From Sulfurimonas sp. (lineage in GTDB: Bacteria; Campylobacterota; Campylobacteria; Campylobacterales; Sulfurimonadaceae): a stretch of 64,000 bases of DNA. Shown here one piece after another: positions 9,801 through 18,681 of this stretch; position 1 is the first letter of the stretch, and the number at the start of each line of letters is the position of its first letter. Under the pieces are notes generated by a model. It was not told where the DNA came from and searched no databases. It was given only the letters and a program-made list of their open reading frames with translations. Position numbers and translations under genes: made by a program. The stretch lies in assembly GCF_029027585.1 (NCBI RefSeq), contig NZ_CP093397.1:1353405-1417404 (forward strand), in the 5' to 3' direction.

Positions 9801-10775
9801 ATGGCAAAAAGTGATATGTTAGGCGAAAGCCTTTGGGACGCGTACTCAGATAAAGTTACAACTCTTATGAACAACCCTCAGCACCAAGGAGAAATCTTTG
9901 AAGCAGAAGCAGAGCAAAGAGGTAACAAACTTATTGTTGCTGATTTTGGTGCAGAATCATGTGGAGATGCTGTTCGTCTTTACTGGGAAATAGACCCTAA
10001 AACAGACAAAATAGTAAATTCAAAATTTAAATCTTTTGGATGTGGTACAGCTATCGCATCTAGTGATGTAATGACTGAACTTTGTATTGGTAAAACAGTT
10101 CAAGAAGCTGTAAAAATTACAAATATTGATGTTGAAATGGCTCTTCGTGATGACCCTGAAACACCAGCAGTTCCACCGCAAAAAATGCACTGTTCTGTTA
10201 TGGCTTATGATGTTATCAAAAAAGCAGCAGGTCTTTACTTAGGTGTAGATTCCGAGAGTTTTGAAGATGAAATCATAGTTTGTGAATGTGCAAGAGTTAG
10301 TCTTGGGACACTTCAAGAAGTAATCCGTTTAAATGATTTAACAACAATTGAGCAGATTACCGACTATACAAAAGCTGGTGGTTTTTGTAAGAGCTGTATT
10401 AAGCCAGGGGGACATGAAAGTAGAGAGTATTATTTAGTAGATATTCTTAGAGATACAAGAAAAGAAATGGATGAAGAGAAAATGAAAGCAGCAGCAGATG
10501 CTGGTGCAGATGGTAACTTTTCCGCTATGACTTTAGTTCAACAAATCAAAGCAGTAGATGCTGTTATTGATGAGAGTGTTCGTCAATTCTTAGTAATGGA
10601 CGGCGGAGATATGGAAGTAATAGATATTAAAAATAGTGATGAGCATATTGATATTTATATTCGTTACTTAGGTGCTTGTAATGGCTGTGCGTCAAGTTCA
10701 ACAGGTACACTTTATGCAATCGAGTCAACTTTAAAAGAAAAACTTTCTAAAAATATCCGCGTTTTACCTATTTAA
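9801..10775 (+). CDS. nifU: Iron-sulfur scaffold protein NifU, full three-domain form
   Basis: A 324-residue modular scaffold that builds [Fe-S] clusters using sulfur from NifS. Residues about 10-150 are an IscU-like domain with cysteines in KSFGCGTAIASSD and KMHCSVMAYD. Residues about 160-210 are a BFD-like [2Fe-2S] domain with CECARVSL and FCKSCI. Residues about 245-324 are the NifU C-terminal domain with LGACNGCASSS carrying the CxxC. All expected cluster ligands appear to be present. An AGAAGGATACGA site precedes the ATG. A strong hairpin follows the stop. Confidence 0.94.
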   Translation: MAKSDMLGESLWDAYSDKVTTLMNNPQHQGEIFEAEAEQRGNKLIVADFGAESCGDAVRLYWEIDPKTDKIVNSKFKSFGCGTAIASSDVMTELCIGKTVQEAVKITNIDVEMALRDDPETPAVPPQKMHCSVMAYDVIKKAAGLYLGVDSESFEDEIIVCECARVSLGTLQEVIRLNDLTTIEQITDYTKAGGFCKSCIKPGGHESREYYLVDILRDTRKEMDEEKMKAAADAGADGNFSAMTLVQQIKAVDAVIDESVRQFLVMDGGDMEVIDIKNSDEHIDIYIRYLGACNGCASSSTGTLYAIESTLKEKLSKNIRVLPI

Positions 10776-10797
10776 TAGCGGGTTCTCCGCTATTAAA
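10771..10797 (+). terminator. Rho-independent terminator after nifU
   Basis: TTTAATAGCGG pairs perfectly with CCGCTATTAAA around a GTTCT loop, giving an 11-base stem, followed by a short T run. It begins at the nifU stop codon. Confidence 0.75.
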
Positions 10798-10857
10798 TTT
10801 CCTCACTAATTTTTCAACTCCTAAATTTTACTTTTAAATTCAGACTCTATTTTTTTC

Positions 10858-10905
10858 TTGACAACAGAAAAATTGTCAGATATAATGACAACAGAAAAAT
10901 TGTCA
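10858..10905 (+). promoter_or_regulatory. Consensus sigma-70 promoter with twin 20-bp operators
   Basis: A perfect -35 TTGACA (10858-10863), a 17-base spacer and a perfect -10 TATAAT (10881-10886) lie upstream of the ATPase pair. Two identical copies of TGACAACAGAAAAATTGTCA occur at 10859-10878 and 10886-10905, 27 bases apart. Each copy has inverted arms TGACAA and TTGTCA around eight bases. The first copy fills the spacer and overlaps the -35; the second begins at the last base of the -10 and covers the likely start site. This is the layout of a strong promoter held off by a dimeric repressor. The repressor is not identified. Confidence 0.85.
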
Positions 10906-10918
10906 AGAGGATTTAGTT

Positions 10919-12085
10919 ATGAAAAACTGCGTTGGACAAGTTGTCAGAGGTAATGATTTTTGGGATAGAAAAATAGAGCTAGAAAGTATTTGGGATGCTA
11001 TAGATTCTGGTAGCCATCTTCTTCTTGTAGCTCCAAGAAGAGTTGGTAAAACATCCATCATGCATAAGATTAAGGATGAACCAAAAGACGGCTATATAGT
11101 CATCTATATTGACACAGAATCTGCAGATAATGAGAATGAATTTTGGCATAAACTATTTAATGCAATGATAGAAGAAGATTTTATAAATAAATTAAAATCA
11201 AAATCAAAAGTTTTATATGAACAATTTAAAAATCTAAAGATAAAAAAGGTATCTATATCTGGAGTAGAGTTTGGAGATGGTCAAACTCTTGATTATGCAG
11301 TAGCATTTGAGAAAGTAGTCAAAGATTTAGATATAGATAAAAAATTAATTATTATGATAGATGAGTTTGCACAGACTATTGAAAATATCATAAAGTATGA
11401 AGATGTAAAAAATGCAAATTCTCTTTTAAAAGCACACCGTACTCTAAGACAAAATCCTAATATATCTAATAAAGTAACATTTATATATGCTGGTTCTATT
11501 GGTTTAGAGAGTGTTGTTTCTAAAATAAACTCTATTAAAATAATCAATGATTTAAATAGCATAAAAGTACTCCCCCTAATCGAAGCAGAAGCTTATAAAT
11601 TCACAAGTCAACTATGTTCAAGTGTAAAAATAAAAATGAGTGAAAATGCTATAAAGTACTTTTTACAAAAGATAGAATGGCTTATACCTTTTTATATCCA
11701 GTTATTAATTCAAGAGTTGAAAATATTATCAAGAGAGAATACGAATAGATTACTAAATGAGGATGTAATTGATGAAGCTATTGATAAAGCATTGGAACAT
11801 AGAAATTATTTTGAATCTTGGCAGACTAAGTTGAGAGAGTCTTTTTCTAATGATGAGTATCTTTTTACTAAAGAGATATTAAATATAATATCTGAAAGCA
11901 ACACTATGGACTCATCGCAGATAATAAACATAGCTACTAAGCATTCACTAAATGAAGATGAAGCTAAAGATATGCTTCGTACTTTGATTTATGATGGCTA
12001 TATCAATAATAATGAAAATCCAAAAATTTATAGATACAACTCTCCAATACTAAGACAATGGTGGAATAAAAATGTTGCAAACTAA
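10919..12085 (+). CDS. Archaeal-type P-loop ATPase, first gene of a two-ATPase operon
   Basis: A 388-residue cytosolic AAA-like ATPase resembling the PF01637 (ATPase_2) group. Walker A is APRRVGKTS (about residues 38-46), Walker B is KLIIMIDEF (about 140-148), and a sensor-like IYAGSIG follows near residue 190. The C-terminal part (about 320-388) looks like a winged-helix domain: SQIINIATKHSLNEDEAKDML then LIYDGYI. It begins MKNCVGQVVRGNDFWDR, typical of the family's bait for the P-loop. An AGAGG ribosome site lies eight bases before ATG. It overlaps the second ATPase by 14 bases. Role unknown; related paired ATPases occur in accessory and defence-like loci. Confidence 0.75.
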   Translation: MKNCVGQVVRGNDFWDRKIELESIWDAIDSGSHLLLVAPRRVGKTSIMHKIKDEPKDGYIVIYIDTESADNENEFWHKLFNAMIEEDFINKLKSKSKVLYEQFKNLKIKKVSISGVEFGDGQTLDYAVAFEKVVKDLDIDKKLIIMIDEFAQTIENIIKYEDVKNANSLLKAHRTLRQNPNISNKVTFIYAGSIGLESVVSKINSIKIINDLNSIKVLPLIEAEAYKFTSQLCSSVKIKMSENAIKYFLQKIEWLIPFYIQLLIQELKILSRENTNRLLNEDVIDEAIDKALEHRNYFESWQTKLRESFSNDEYLFTKEILNIISESNTMDSSQIINIATKHSLNEDEAKDMLRTLIYDGYINNNENPKIYRYNSPILRQWWNKNVAN

Positions 12086-14078
12086 TTATGTAAGATATAA
12101 ATACACTCCAGATGAGATGAGTGAAGATGAGTTTTTAGATAGGTTTGTTGTCAGAGAAGATGTGTTTAATGATATTTTTGAAGATTTAAAGTCATCAGAT
12201 GATAGCAATACAAATCAGCACTACATAATCATAGGTCAAAGAGGACAAGGAAAAACAACACTGCTAAGAAAACTACAGATAGAAGTTAAAAATGATGATG
12301 AACTGTCTAAATTTTTATTACCTATAAAGTTTGCGGAAGAACAGTATCAAATTCGTTCTTTGTGTAGGTTATGGGAAGAAGTTGCTGAGTATCTTCAGAC
12401 TTTATATGAAGATGAATTTAGCACTATATTAGACGATATGGAAAAGCATTTTGAAGATGATGATTATGATTTACAATGTTTTTCTTATTTGGAGTCAGTT
12501 GTAAAAACTAAAGGAAAAAAACTTCTCTTACTTATAGATAATCTAGATGAGTTGATAGGTAAACTTAGTGAAAAAGAGCAAAGACGATTAAGGGAGATTC
12601 TTATAAGTTCGTCTATCTTTCGTATAGTTGGTGGTTCTACTAAGATGCTAGAGCATCATCATGATTACTCTAAAGCTTTTTATGAGTACTTTAAAATCAT
12701 AAAACTAAAAAGTTTAAACGCAAAAGAGAGTAGGGAGTTTTTACTTAGCATCGCAAGAGATGAGCAAAAAGAGAAGATACAAAATGTTATAGAAAACTCT
12801 CCCGCTAGAATAGAAACACTAAGAAGAATAACAGGGGGAGTTCCTAGAACTTTAGTGATGCTGTTTGATATATTTTTAGATGAAGAGGGAAATGCTTTTG
12901 ATGATTTACTTAAAATACTAGATGAGGCTACACCTCTTTATAAACATCGAATGGATGATTTACCCTCAGGACTTCAAGAGATAGTTCATACAATTGCAAT
13001 AAACTGGGATGGGATGCTAACAAGTGAGATAGCTAAAAAGACTAGAGAATCAAGTAAGTCAGTCTCAGCTCAACTAAAAAAACTTGAAAAGTATGAGATA
13101 GTTGAGTCAGAGTCCATAGGGAAAAATAAGATATACAAGATAAAAGAGAGATTTTTTAACATCTGGTATCTTATGCGTTTTGGTCGTAAAAAAGATAGAC
13201 AGAGAGTTGAGTGGCTTGTTAAGTTTTTGGAGACTTGGTGTACACAAGAAGAACTAGAAGAGAGAGCGGTTAAGTTTATAAGTAGAGTTAAAAAAGGTGG
13301 AATAAGTTCATCTTTTGCATTTAATATGGCTGAGGCATATAGCTACCTTGAACTAGATATGGAGGTTGGATCAACATTAATGCTAGAAACTAAAAAATAT
13401 CTTCAAAACATGAATTCTGTACTTAGTGAGGAACTTTCAGTATCTGATAAAGATGTAGTGGATAAAGCATTAAATTTTTTAACTAAGAATCAAATAGATA
13501 TGGGACTCAATATTTTATTGAAATCTAATAAAAATAGTAAATATGTAATTTCACTAATTGGTAGCTTTTATATGTTAAAAGGTGAGTATAAAAATGCAGA
13601 AAAATATCTTTTATCAGGAGTAAAAAAAGGTTTTGTTGCAGTACAAGGTACCTTATCAGGATTATATTTTTTACAAGGAATTAATGCAAATAAATCACTT
13701 GAACTATTATTGAGTAATAGTTATATAAAAGATGATCCTAATAATAAATATCAATTGGCTATTGCTTTGTTATGGAATGAAAAATATTCAGATAGTTATG
13801 AAATTTTTATAAATTTAATAAAAAGTGAAATTTTTGTTACTGTTAGTAATTATTTAAGACTTCTTATCTCAAAAGGACAATACTACCAAGCAAAAAAATT
13901 CCTAGAGATGCCAGAGTATCAACTAAAAGAGAGATACAAACCAATTTGGTATGCATTGATGACACTAATGCAAGATGATTTCCCACATGAGATAAAGAAG
14001 ATGGGAAGCGAACTTAAAGAGAGTGTAGATGAAGTTCTTAAAGAGATAGAAGTTTATAAAAAGAAGTATGCTGTTTAA
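12072..14078 (+). CDS. P-loop ATPase with winged helix and TPR-like tail
   Basis: A 668-residue protein. Residues about 50-300 hold an ATPase core with Walker A IGQRGQGKTTL and Walker B KLLLLIDNLDEL, and a GGSTKM sensor region. Residues about 315-365 hold a winged helix (LTSEIAKKTRESSKSVSAQL then YEIVESESIG), followed by a helical region and, from about 470, TPR/Sel1-like repeats (YMLKGEYKNAEKYLLSG). NTPase plus winged helix plus repeat sensor is the STAND-like plan used by many switches. It is translated with the upstream ATPase (14-base overlap). The exact trigger or partner is unknown. The winged helix could bind the twin operators, but this is speculation. Confidence 0.75.
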   Translation: MLQTNYVRYKYTPDEMSEDEFLDRFVVREDVFNDIFEDLKSSDDSNTNQHYIIIGQRGQGKTTLLRKLQIEVKNDDELSKFLLPIKFAEEQYQIRSLCRLWEEVAEYLQTLYEDEFSTILDDMEKHFEDDDYDLQCFSYLESVVKTKGKKLLLLIDNLDELIGKLSEKEQRRLREILISSSIFRIVGGSTKMLEHHHDYSKAFYEYFKIIKLKSLNAKESREFLLSIARDEQKEKIQNVIENSPARIETLRRITGGVPRTLVMLFDIFLDEEGNAFDDLLKILDEATPLYKHRMDDLPSGLQEIVHTIAINWDGMLTSEIAKKTRESSKSVSAQLKKLEKYEIVESESIGKNKIYKIKERFFNIWYLMRFGRKKDRQRVEWLVKFLETWCTQEELEERAVKFISRVKKGGISSSFAFNMAEAYSYLELDMEVGSTLMLETKKYLQNMNSVLSEELSVSDKDVVDKALNFLTKNQIDMGLNILLKSNKNSKYVISLIGSFYMLKGEYKNAEKYLLSGVKKGFVAVQGTLSGLYFLQGINANKSLELLLSNSYIKDDPNNKYQLAIALLWNEKYSDSYEIFINLIKSEIFVTVSNYLRLLISKGQYYQAKKFLEMPEYQLKERYKPIWYALMTLMQDDFPHEIKKMGSELKESVDEVLKEIEVYKKKYAV

Positions 14079-14121
14079 ATTTTTATCAAGCATAGTGTAA
14101 AGTTTTGTTAAAATACTTTCC

Positions 14122-14715
14122 ATGTATGAAAAATTATATTCACAAATCACAGATGCTCTTGTAAATGACGGTTATGTAGTTATTACAAATGCGCTTGAAA
14201 AAGAACTCCCTTTAGCCCTTTTTAACGAAGCAAAAAATGAGCAAGACTTTAAAAAAGCAGGTATATCTAGTTTGGGAGATTTGCATCTAGATAGTGACAG
14301 ACGAAGAGATAAAATATCTTGGTTAAGTAGAAGTGCAGATGCTCAAGGGGATTTTTTAGATTTTACATCTGGATTACAAGAGTATTTAAACAGAGAGCTG
14401 TATCTTGGACTATCTTATTATGAGAGTCATTTTGCCATCTATGAAGAGGGTGATTTTTATGAGACTCACTTAGACTGCTTTAAAAACTCTAAAAATCGTG
14501 TTGTAACTACTGTTTATTATCTAAATGAAGATTGGAATGATAATGATGGTGGAGAGCTTGTTGTTTATGATGAAGATGATAATTTTTTAGCAAAAGTAAA
14601 ACCAGATGCTAACACACTCATAGTTTTTATGAGTGAGAAATTTCCACATGAAGTCCTACCAGCAAAGAGAAAAAGATACTCAATTGCAGGTTGGTTTAGA
14701 ATAGATAAAGTTTAA
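14122..14715 (+). CDS. 2OG-Fe(II) oxygenase, prolyl 4-hydroxylase-like
   Basis: A 197-residue non-haem iron dioxygenase of the EGL-9/SM-20 type. The iron facial triad appears as H and D in YETHLDCFK (about 110-118) and H in EKFPHEVLP (about 172-180); the 2-oxoglutarate arginine is in KRKRYSIAGWFR. A double-stranded beta-helix core is indicated by TTVYYLNEDWNDNDGGELVVY. Relatives hydroxylate prolines in proteins such as EF-Tu or ribosomal proteins; the substrate here is unknown. It starts 43 bases after the ATPase operon and ends by overlapping the convergent cytochrome gene by four bases. Confidence 0.85.
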   Translation: MYEKLYSQITDALVNDGYVVITNALEKELPLALFNEAKNEQDFKKAGISSLGDLHLDSDRRRDKISWLSRSADAQGDFLDFTSGLQEYLNRELYLGLSYYESHFAIYEEGDFYETHLDCFKNSKNRVVTTVYYLNEDWNDNDGGELVVYDEDDNFLAKVKPDANTLIVFMSEKFPHEVLPAKRKRYSIAGWFRIDKV

Positions 14716-15284
14716 AGTTCTTTTCCATGAATCATACTAGATATTAGTCCTTTTTCACCTCTGTGTTCTGCAATTATAACTCCGATGATATGAATAGGTA
14801 CAAAATACATAATGACTTGAAAAACTAACTCATGTATCTCTTTTATATCATGAGCAGTAGTTTTTAAAAGTCCTAAACCTTGATAGAAGTAAATGATAAA
14901 ACCACTAATACTCATAAAAATAAGAGTTCCATAGATAAAAAAGTATGATAAATAAACTGCTTTTTTGTGTAAATCTAAAGCGAAAAAACTCTTTTTATTT
15001 GAAGTGTCTTTAAACATTAAATAGATTCTAAAAGCAATCAATATAACAAGAGCATAACCCAAAATAATATGCCATTCCCACATACCAGCACGAACAGCTT
15101 TTGCTAAAACTTTTGCTTGAGTTGCTGTTATTTCTATATCAATATCTGCTAATTTATTTAACAGTATTTCAGAATTAGTTCTCCAACTCAAAAAAGTTTT
15201 GCGTAAAAATACAGTTGCTAGAAGTCCTAAGATGACGAGTGCATGAAGCCAATGCCAGATTCTAAAGTAGAGTGAGTATTTCAT
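14712..15284 (-). CDS. Membrane di-haem cytochrome b561-type protein
   Basis: A 190-residue inner-membrane protein with about four transmembrane helices, matching the prokaryotic cytochrome b561 / hydrogenase cytochrome b fold. Candidate haem ligands are H11 or H14 in RIWHWLHAL, H72 in WEWHIILGY, H147 in IKEIHELVF and H164 in VPIHIIG. Such proteins pass electrons between quinone and a periplasmic partner. The ATG overlaps by one base the stop of the CHAT protein gene (TAATG), so the two are translationally coupled. That pairing is unusual and suggests the CHAT protein and the cytochrome act together. Confidence 0.85.
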   Translation of the reverse strand: MKYSLYFRIWHWLHALVILGLLATVFLRKTFLSWRTNSEILLNKLADIDIEITATQAKVLAKAVRAGMWEWHIILGYALVILIAFRIYLMFKDTSNKKSFFALDLHKKAVYLSYFFIYGTLIFMSISGFIIYFYQGLGLLKTTAHDIKEIHELVFQVIMYFVPIHIIGVIIAEHRGEKGLISSMIHGKEL

Positions 15285-17806
15285 TATTTATCCATTCCTT
15301 GAAGTATAAATGCTCCATATATAGAAGGAGAGTAACCTTTGTCTTTTAAACTATCTCTTGCCATTTTATAACCCTTTGCATAGTTTCCATCTTTAGCGTA
15401 TGAGTGAAAAGTTATCATAAACTCTTTTGTTCCTTCATCATCGATAGCCCATAAAGAAGATAAAACAGCCTTGCTTCCTCCAAGAAAAAAGCTTCTACTT
15501 AGTCCTAAGTAATCATTTGCACTTGCACTACTTCCAAGACCACTTTCACACGCTGAGAGGACTACTAAATTTGCTTTTAGAGGTTTAGAGAAGATTTCAT
15601 CTGCACTAAGAGCATCTGCTTTTTTTCCATCACTTAAAAGTAATACCGATTTAAGAGGCTCGTTTTTTACAAATAGGCCATGCGTTGCAAAGTGAAGAAC
15701 ATTTACTCCTTTGCCAATAGCCTCTCTCATATTTGCCTTAGTAGCATCTGCATTTAACAGAGCTTTTTGATTGTAAACTTTTGCTAAAGCTATCGCTTCA
15801 TTTTGCGCACCTTGAAGTTGCACAGCATCACCACCAAAGTTAGGATTTCCGATAATTACAGCTTTGTTTGAGTTAATTTTTACATCTTTTAGGTTTATCC
15901 ATGAGGCTGTTGGCAAGAGTAGTGGAGTAAATTCAATGTCTAGCATTCCCCATGGAATGAAGTTTGTATCTTTGTTTGCTACGATAAAAATATTTTTACT
16001 TTTAGTTTTAAAAGTAAAGTTTAGAGTTAGTTTCTTTATCAAAGTATCTATGGAGTTTGGTTTTTTGATAGAGCTTTTTGTGAGAAGTTTTTGAAGACCT
16101 CTTGTTTTACTAGAATCAATACCAAGCAAATCAGACAATTCTTTAAGATTATCTCCAAGTTCTTCATATGTAATATCTAGATGCTCAAAAGAATAAGAGG
16201 AGTTTGATATAGATAAATAGGTGATTTTCTCACCCTTAGTAACAGGAAGAAAATATATAAGAGAGTTTTCACCAAGACTTTTCTGAGTTTGTTTTAGTGA
16301 ACTTGACCAAACCGATACAACACTTGAGAGTTTTGCATTATTTACTTTTAGTTCTTTTTTCTTTTTTTCTTTTTCTTGCATAAGAGTTTGTAGTTTTTTA
16401 ACACCTTTTGTATTATCAACTCCAACTGCTGTGTTTAAAATAATTAGTCTATTTATCTCTTTATCAAGTTTGTATATCTCTTTTAAAATAGGATTTTGTT
16501 CATTTAGTGTTCTTGAAGCGAGAATATCTACAAAAGCTCTAGCTCGACTCTCTTCAGCATCTACAAATAACTTCTCATAATCTTGTTTTTTGATGTCATA
16601 ACGAATCAAAGCAAGAACAATATCATCTTTGTTAAAACCAAATTTTCTTTTTGAGCTATCACTTGCTAAAGATGAACTAAGTGAGTTTACTGTGTTTGCT
16701 GCTCTAATGTAGGCTGCTTCAGCTTCATTTGGACGACCTAGTTTTTCAAAAGTTTCTCCACGAAGCATCTCGATGCGCCAAACAAAGTCTAAGAAGCCAT
16801 TTTTTAGTGAATAATTTAGTGCAATTTTTCCAGCTTCGTTACATTTGTCATATTGTCCTGTGCGATTAAATACTCTTGCTTTTAGTGCTAAAACAGTTGC
16901 TTTTCCTTTTGTGTAGCGTATTTTGTCAAAAAATGCTATGGCTTTTGCAAAGTTCTCGTCCGCTTCTTTATTTAAGTCAAGGGCAAGCTGAGCAGATGCT
17001 AACATTGTAAGGTTAGTTGCATCCCCATAGTAAGTATCAAGATGAAGTTTTACAAATTGTCCATATAACCAGTGGTTTGAAACAAAGCGAAGTGCGTTGT
17101 ACCTTTTGTCTGCTTCATTTGCAAAGTAATAAGCTCTTTCATAATCTTCTTTAAGAGTGTACATCGCTGCTAGTGCGGTGTATGAGCGAAGTTGAGCAGT
17201 AGTTGTTGCTACAAGTTCACTCATGTTTGATGGTGGCGACATATATGAGGTTGGGAGTTCCCAATTACCTATGCTTAGAAGTACAGACTCTAAATCTATT
17301 TTAGCATTTTTATAATCCCCCGCCCAAACGAAACTCTCACCTCTCAAAGCGATACAGTTTAGATTTGAGTTAAAGCTTAGTTTTTCATATTTTTGACAAG
17401 TTTTAGCTTCATTTATAGCGTCATATCCAAGTCCCATCATCATTAAAACTTTCATCTTTAGCATAGATGCTTGCCACAACATTTTGTTGTCTTTAGAAGT
17501 TTGTACGATTGTGTCAAGCGCTTTTAGTGCTTTTTGTCCATCTCCACCAAGATAGTTGTTGTATGCGATTTCTAAATTTGGAGTTACAGTTATTTCATAG
17601 GAGTTTAATTCACCTACTTTAGGAAATGATAGCTTTGCTTTTGAGATATTTTGTATCTCAACACTATCTTTAGGATATATCTTTAAAAAAGTTTGAATGT
17701 TATCAACTTTAGTTGGTTTAATTATTTTATTTTGTGGAATAGCCACACTTCCCCCATAACCACTAAGTAAAAATATTAACAGAGTTAGAGATATATATTT
17801 AAACAT
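15284..17806 (-). CDS. Exported TPR-CHAT protease
   Basis: An 840-residue protein. Residues 1-18 are a signal peptide or anchor (FKYISLTLLIFLLSGYGGS); the lipobox position has Tyr instead of Cys, so it is not a standard lipoprotein. TPR-like repeats fill about 80-400, then a coiled coil about 430-490 (KKLQTLMQEKEKKKKEL), then a CHAT caspase-like peptidase domain about 560-840 with the catalytic dyad in HFATHGLFV (H about 709) and VVLSACESGLG (C about 753). It is thus a likely active cysteine protease in the periplasm. It precedes a cytochrome b561 gene with a one-base overlap. TPR-CHAT proteins are known as caspase-like effectors elsewhere; the role here is open. Confidence 0.85.
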   Translation of the reverse strand: MFKYISLTLLIFLLSGYGGSVAIPQNKIIKPTKVDNIQTFLKIYPKDSVEIQNISKAKLSFPKVGELNSYEITVTPNLEIAYNNYLGGDGQKALKALDTIVQTSKDNKMLWQASMLKMKVLMMMGLGYDAINEAKTCQKYEKLSFNSNLNCIALRGESFVWAGDYKNAKIDLESVLLSIGNWELPTSYMSPPSNMSELVATTTAQLRSYTALAAMYTLKEDYERAYYFANEADKRYNALRFVSNHWLYGQFVKLHLDTYYGDATNLTMLASAQLALDLNKEADENFAKAIAFFDKIRYTKGKATVLALKARVFNRTGQYDKCNEAGKIALNYSLKNGFLDFVWRIEMLRGETFEKLGRPNEAEAAYIRAANTVNSLSSSLASDSSKRKFGFNKDDIVLALIRYDIKKQDYEKLFVDAEESRARAFVDILASRTLNEQNPILKEIYKLDKEINRLIILNTAVGVDNTKGVKKLQTLMQEKEKKKKELKVNNAKLSSVVSVWSSSLKQTQKSLGENSLIYFLPVTKGEKITYLSISNSSYSFEHLDITYEELGDNLKELSDLLGIDSSKTRGLQKLLTKSSIKKPNSIDTLIKKLTLNFTFKTKSKNIFIVANKDTNFIPWGMLDIEFTPLLLPTASWINLKDVKINSNKAVIIGNPNFGGDAVQLQGAQNEAIALAKVYNQKALLNADATKANMREAIGKGVNVLHFATHGLFVKNEPLKSVLLLSDGKKADALSADEIFSKPLKANLVVLSACESGLGSSASANDYLGLSRSFFLGGSKAVLSSLWAIDDEGTKEFMITFHSYAKDGNYAKGYKMARDSLKDKGYSPSIYGAFILQGMDK

Positions 17807-17843
17807 ATGAGAACCTTTTTTTGTTTGTGCTATTATATCAAAT

Positions 17844-18623
17844 ATGAAATTGATTAAAATTGATACTATAAATATAGAAGAATTAAATATATATCATCAG
17901 CTAAGAGATAAAGCATTTACAAGTGATAATAGTTTTATAGCCGACTCCCCAAAGGTTGTAAATATTCTCTTAAAAACTAATATAGAAGTTAAAAGTATTT
18001 TAGCAACTTTAGAGTATTATGAAGAGTTTAAAGAGTTGATTTTACAAAAAGATATTGCTAAACTTTATGTTGCTACAAAAGAGCAGATGCAAGGTATAGT
18101 AGGGCATAAAATTCATCATAATTGTATGCTTCATGGCATCCGTCCGCCTGAGAGTTCTCTTAGTGAGTTGGGTGAGCAAATCATAATGCTTGATAATATA
18201 ACTTCAAGTGAAAATGTCGGCTCAATCGCTAGAAGTGCGGCAGGACTTGGTGTTGGCTCTTACTTGTTAGCAAAACAATCTCCTCATCCATTTGCAAGAC
18301 GAGCTTTGAGGGTTTCTATGGGTTATGCATCTAGACTTAAAATACATAGATATGCAGATATTTTTCAAACCATAAAAGAGCTAAAAAAAGATGCTTATAA
18401 AATATACGCGGCTGAAATAAGTCTAGATGCTACTAAGTTATCCCAAGTAAAACCGAGTGAAAAATGGGTACTTCTTATGGGGCACGAAGGACAAGGAATA
18501 TCTAAAGAAGTCTTAGAAATATGCGATGAAACTGTAAGCATAGAGATGAGTGAAGATGTTAAAAGTTTTAATGTAGGAGTTGCTGCTTCTATTATGATGT
18601 ATCAGTTTGTAAATAAGGTTTAG
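17844..18623 (+). CDS. SpoU/TrmH-family RNA 2'-O-methyltransferase
   Basis: A 259-residue SPOUT methylase that uses SAM to methylate a ribose 2'-OH in tRNA or rRNA. Motif 1 is DNITSSENVGSIARSA (about 118-133), motif 2 LLMGHEGQGIS (about 210-220) and motif 3 VKSFNVGVAASIMMYQF near the C-terminus; together they form the knot. The N-terminal about 100 residues are a substrate-binding extension. It is divergently transcribed from the CHAT gene with 37 bases between. The target nucleotide is not predictable. Confidence 0.9.
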   Translation: MKLIKIDTINIEELNIYHQLRDKAFTSDNSFIADSPKVVNILLKTNIEVKSILATLEYYEEFKELILQKDIAKLYVATKEQMQGIVGHKIHHNCMLHGIRPPESSLSELGEQIIMLDNITSSENVGSIARSAAGLGVGSYLLAKQSPHPFARRALRVSMGYASRLKIHRYADIFQTIKELKKDAYKIYAAEISLDATKLSQVKPSEKWVLLMGHEGQGISKEVLEICDETVSIEMSEDVKSFNVGVAASIMMYQFVNKV

Positions 18624-18681
18624 AGGTGCATTTAATCATAATAATACTAAAATATGTAAAGAATAAAATTGGGGGAAGAAT

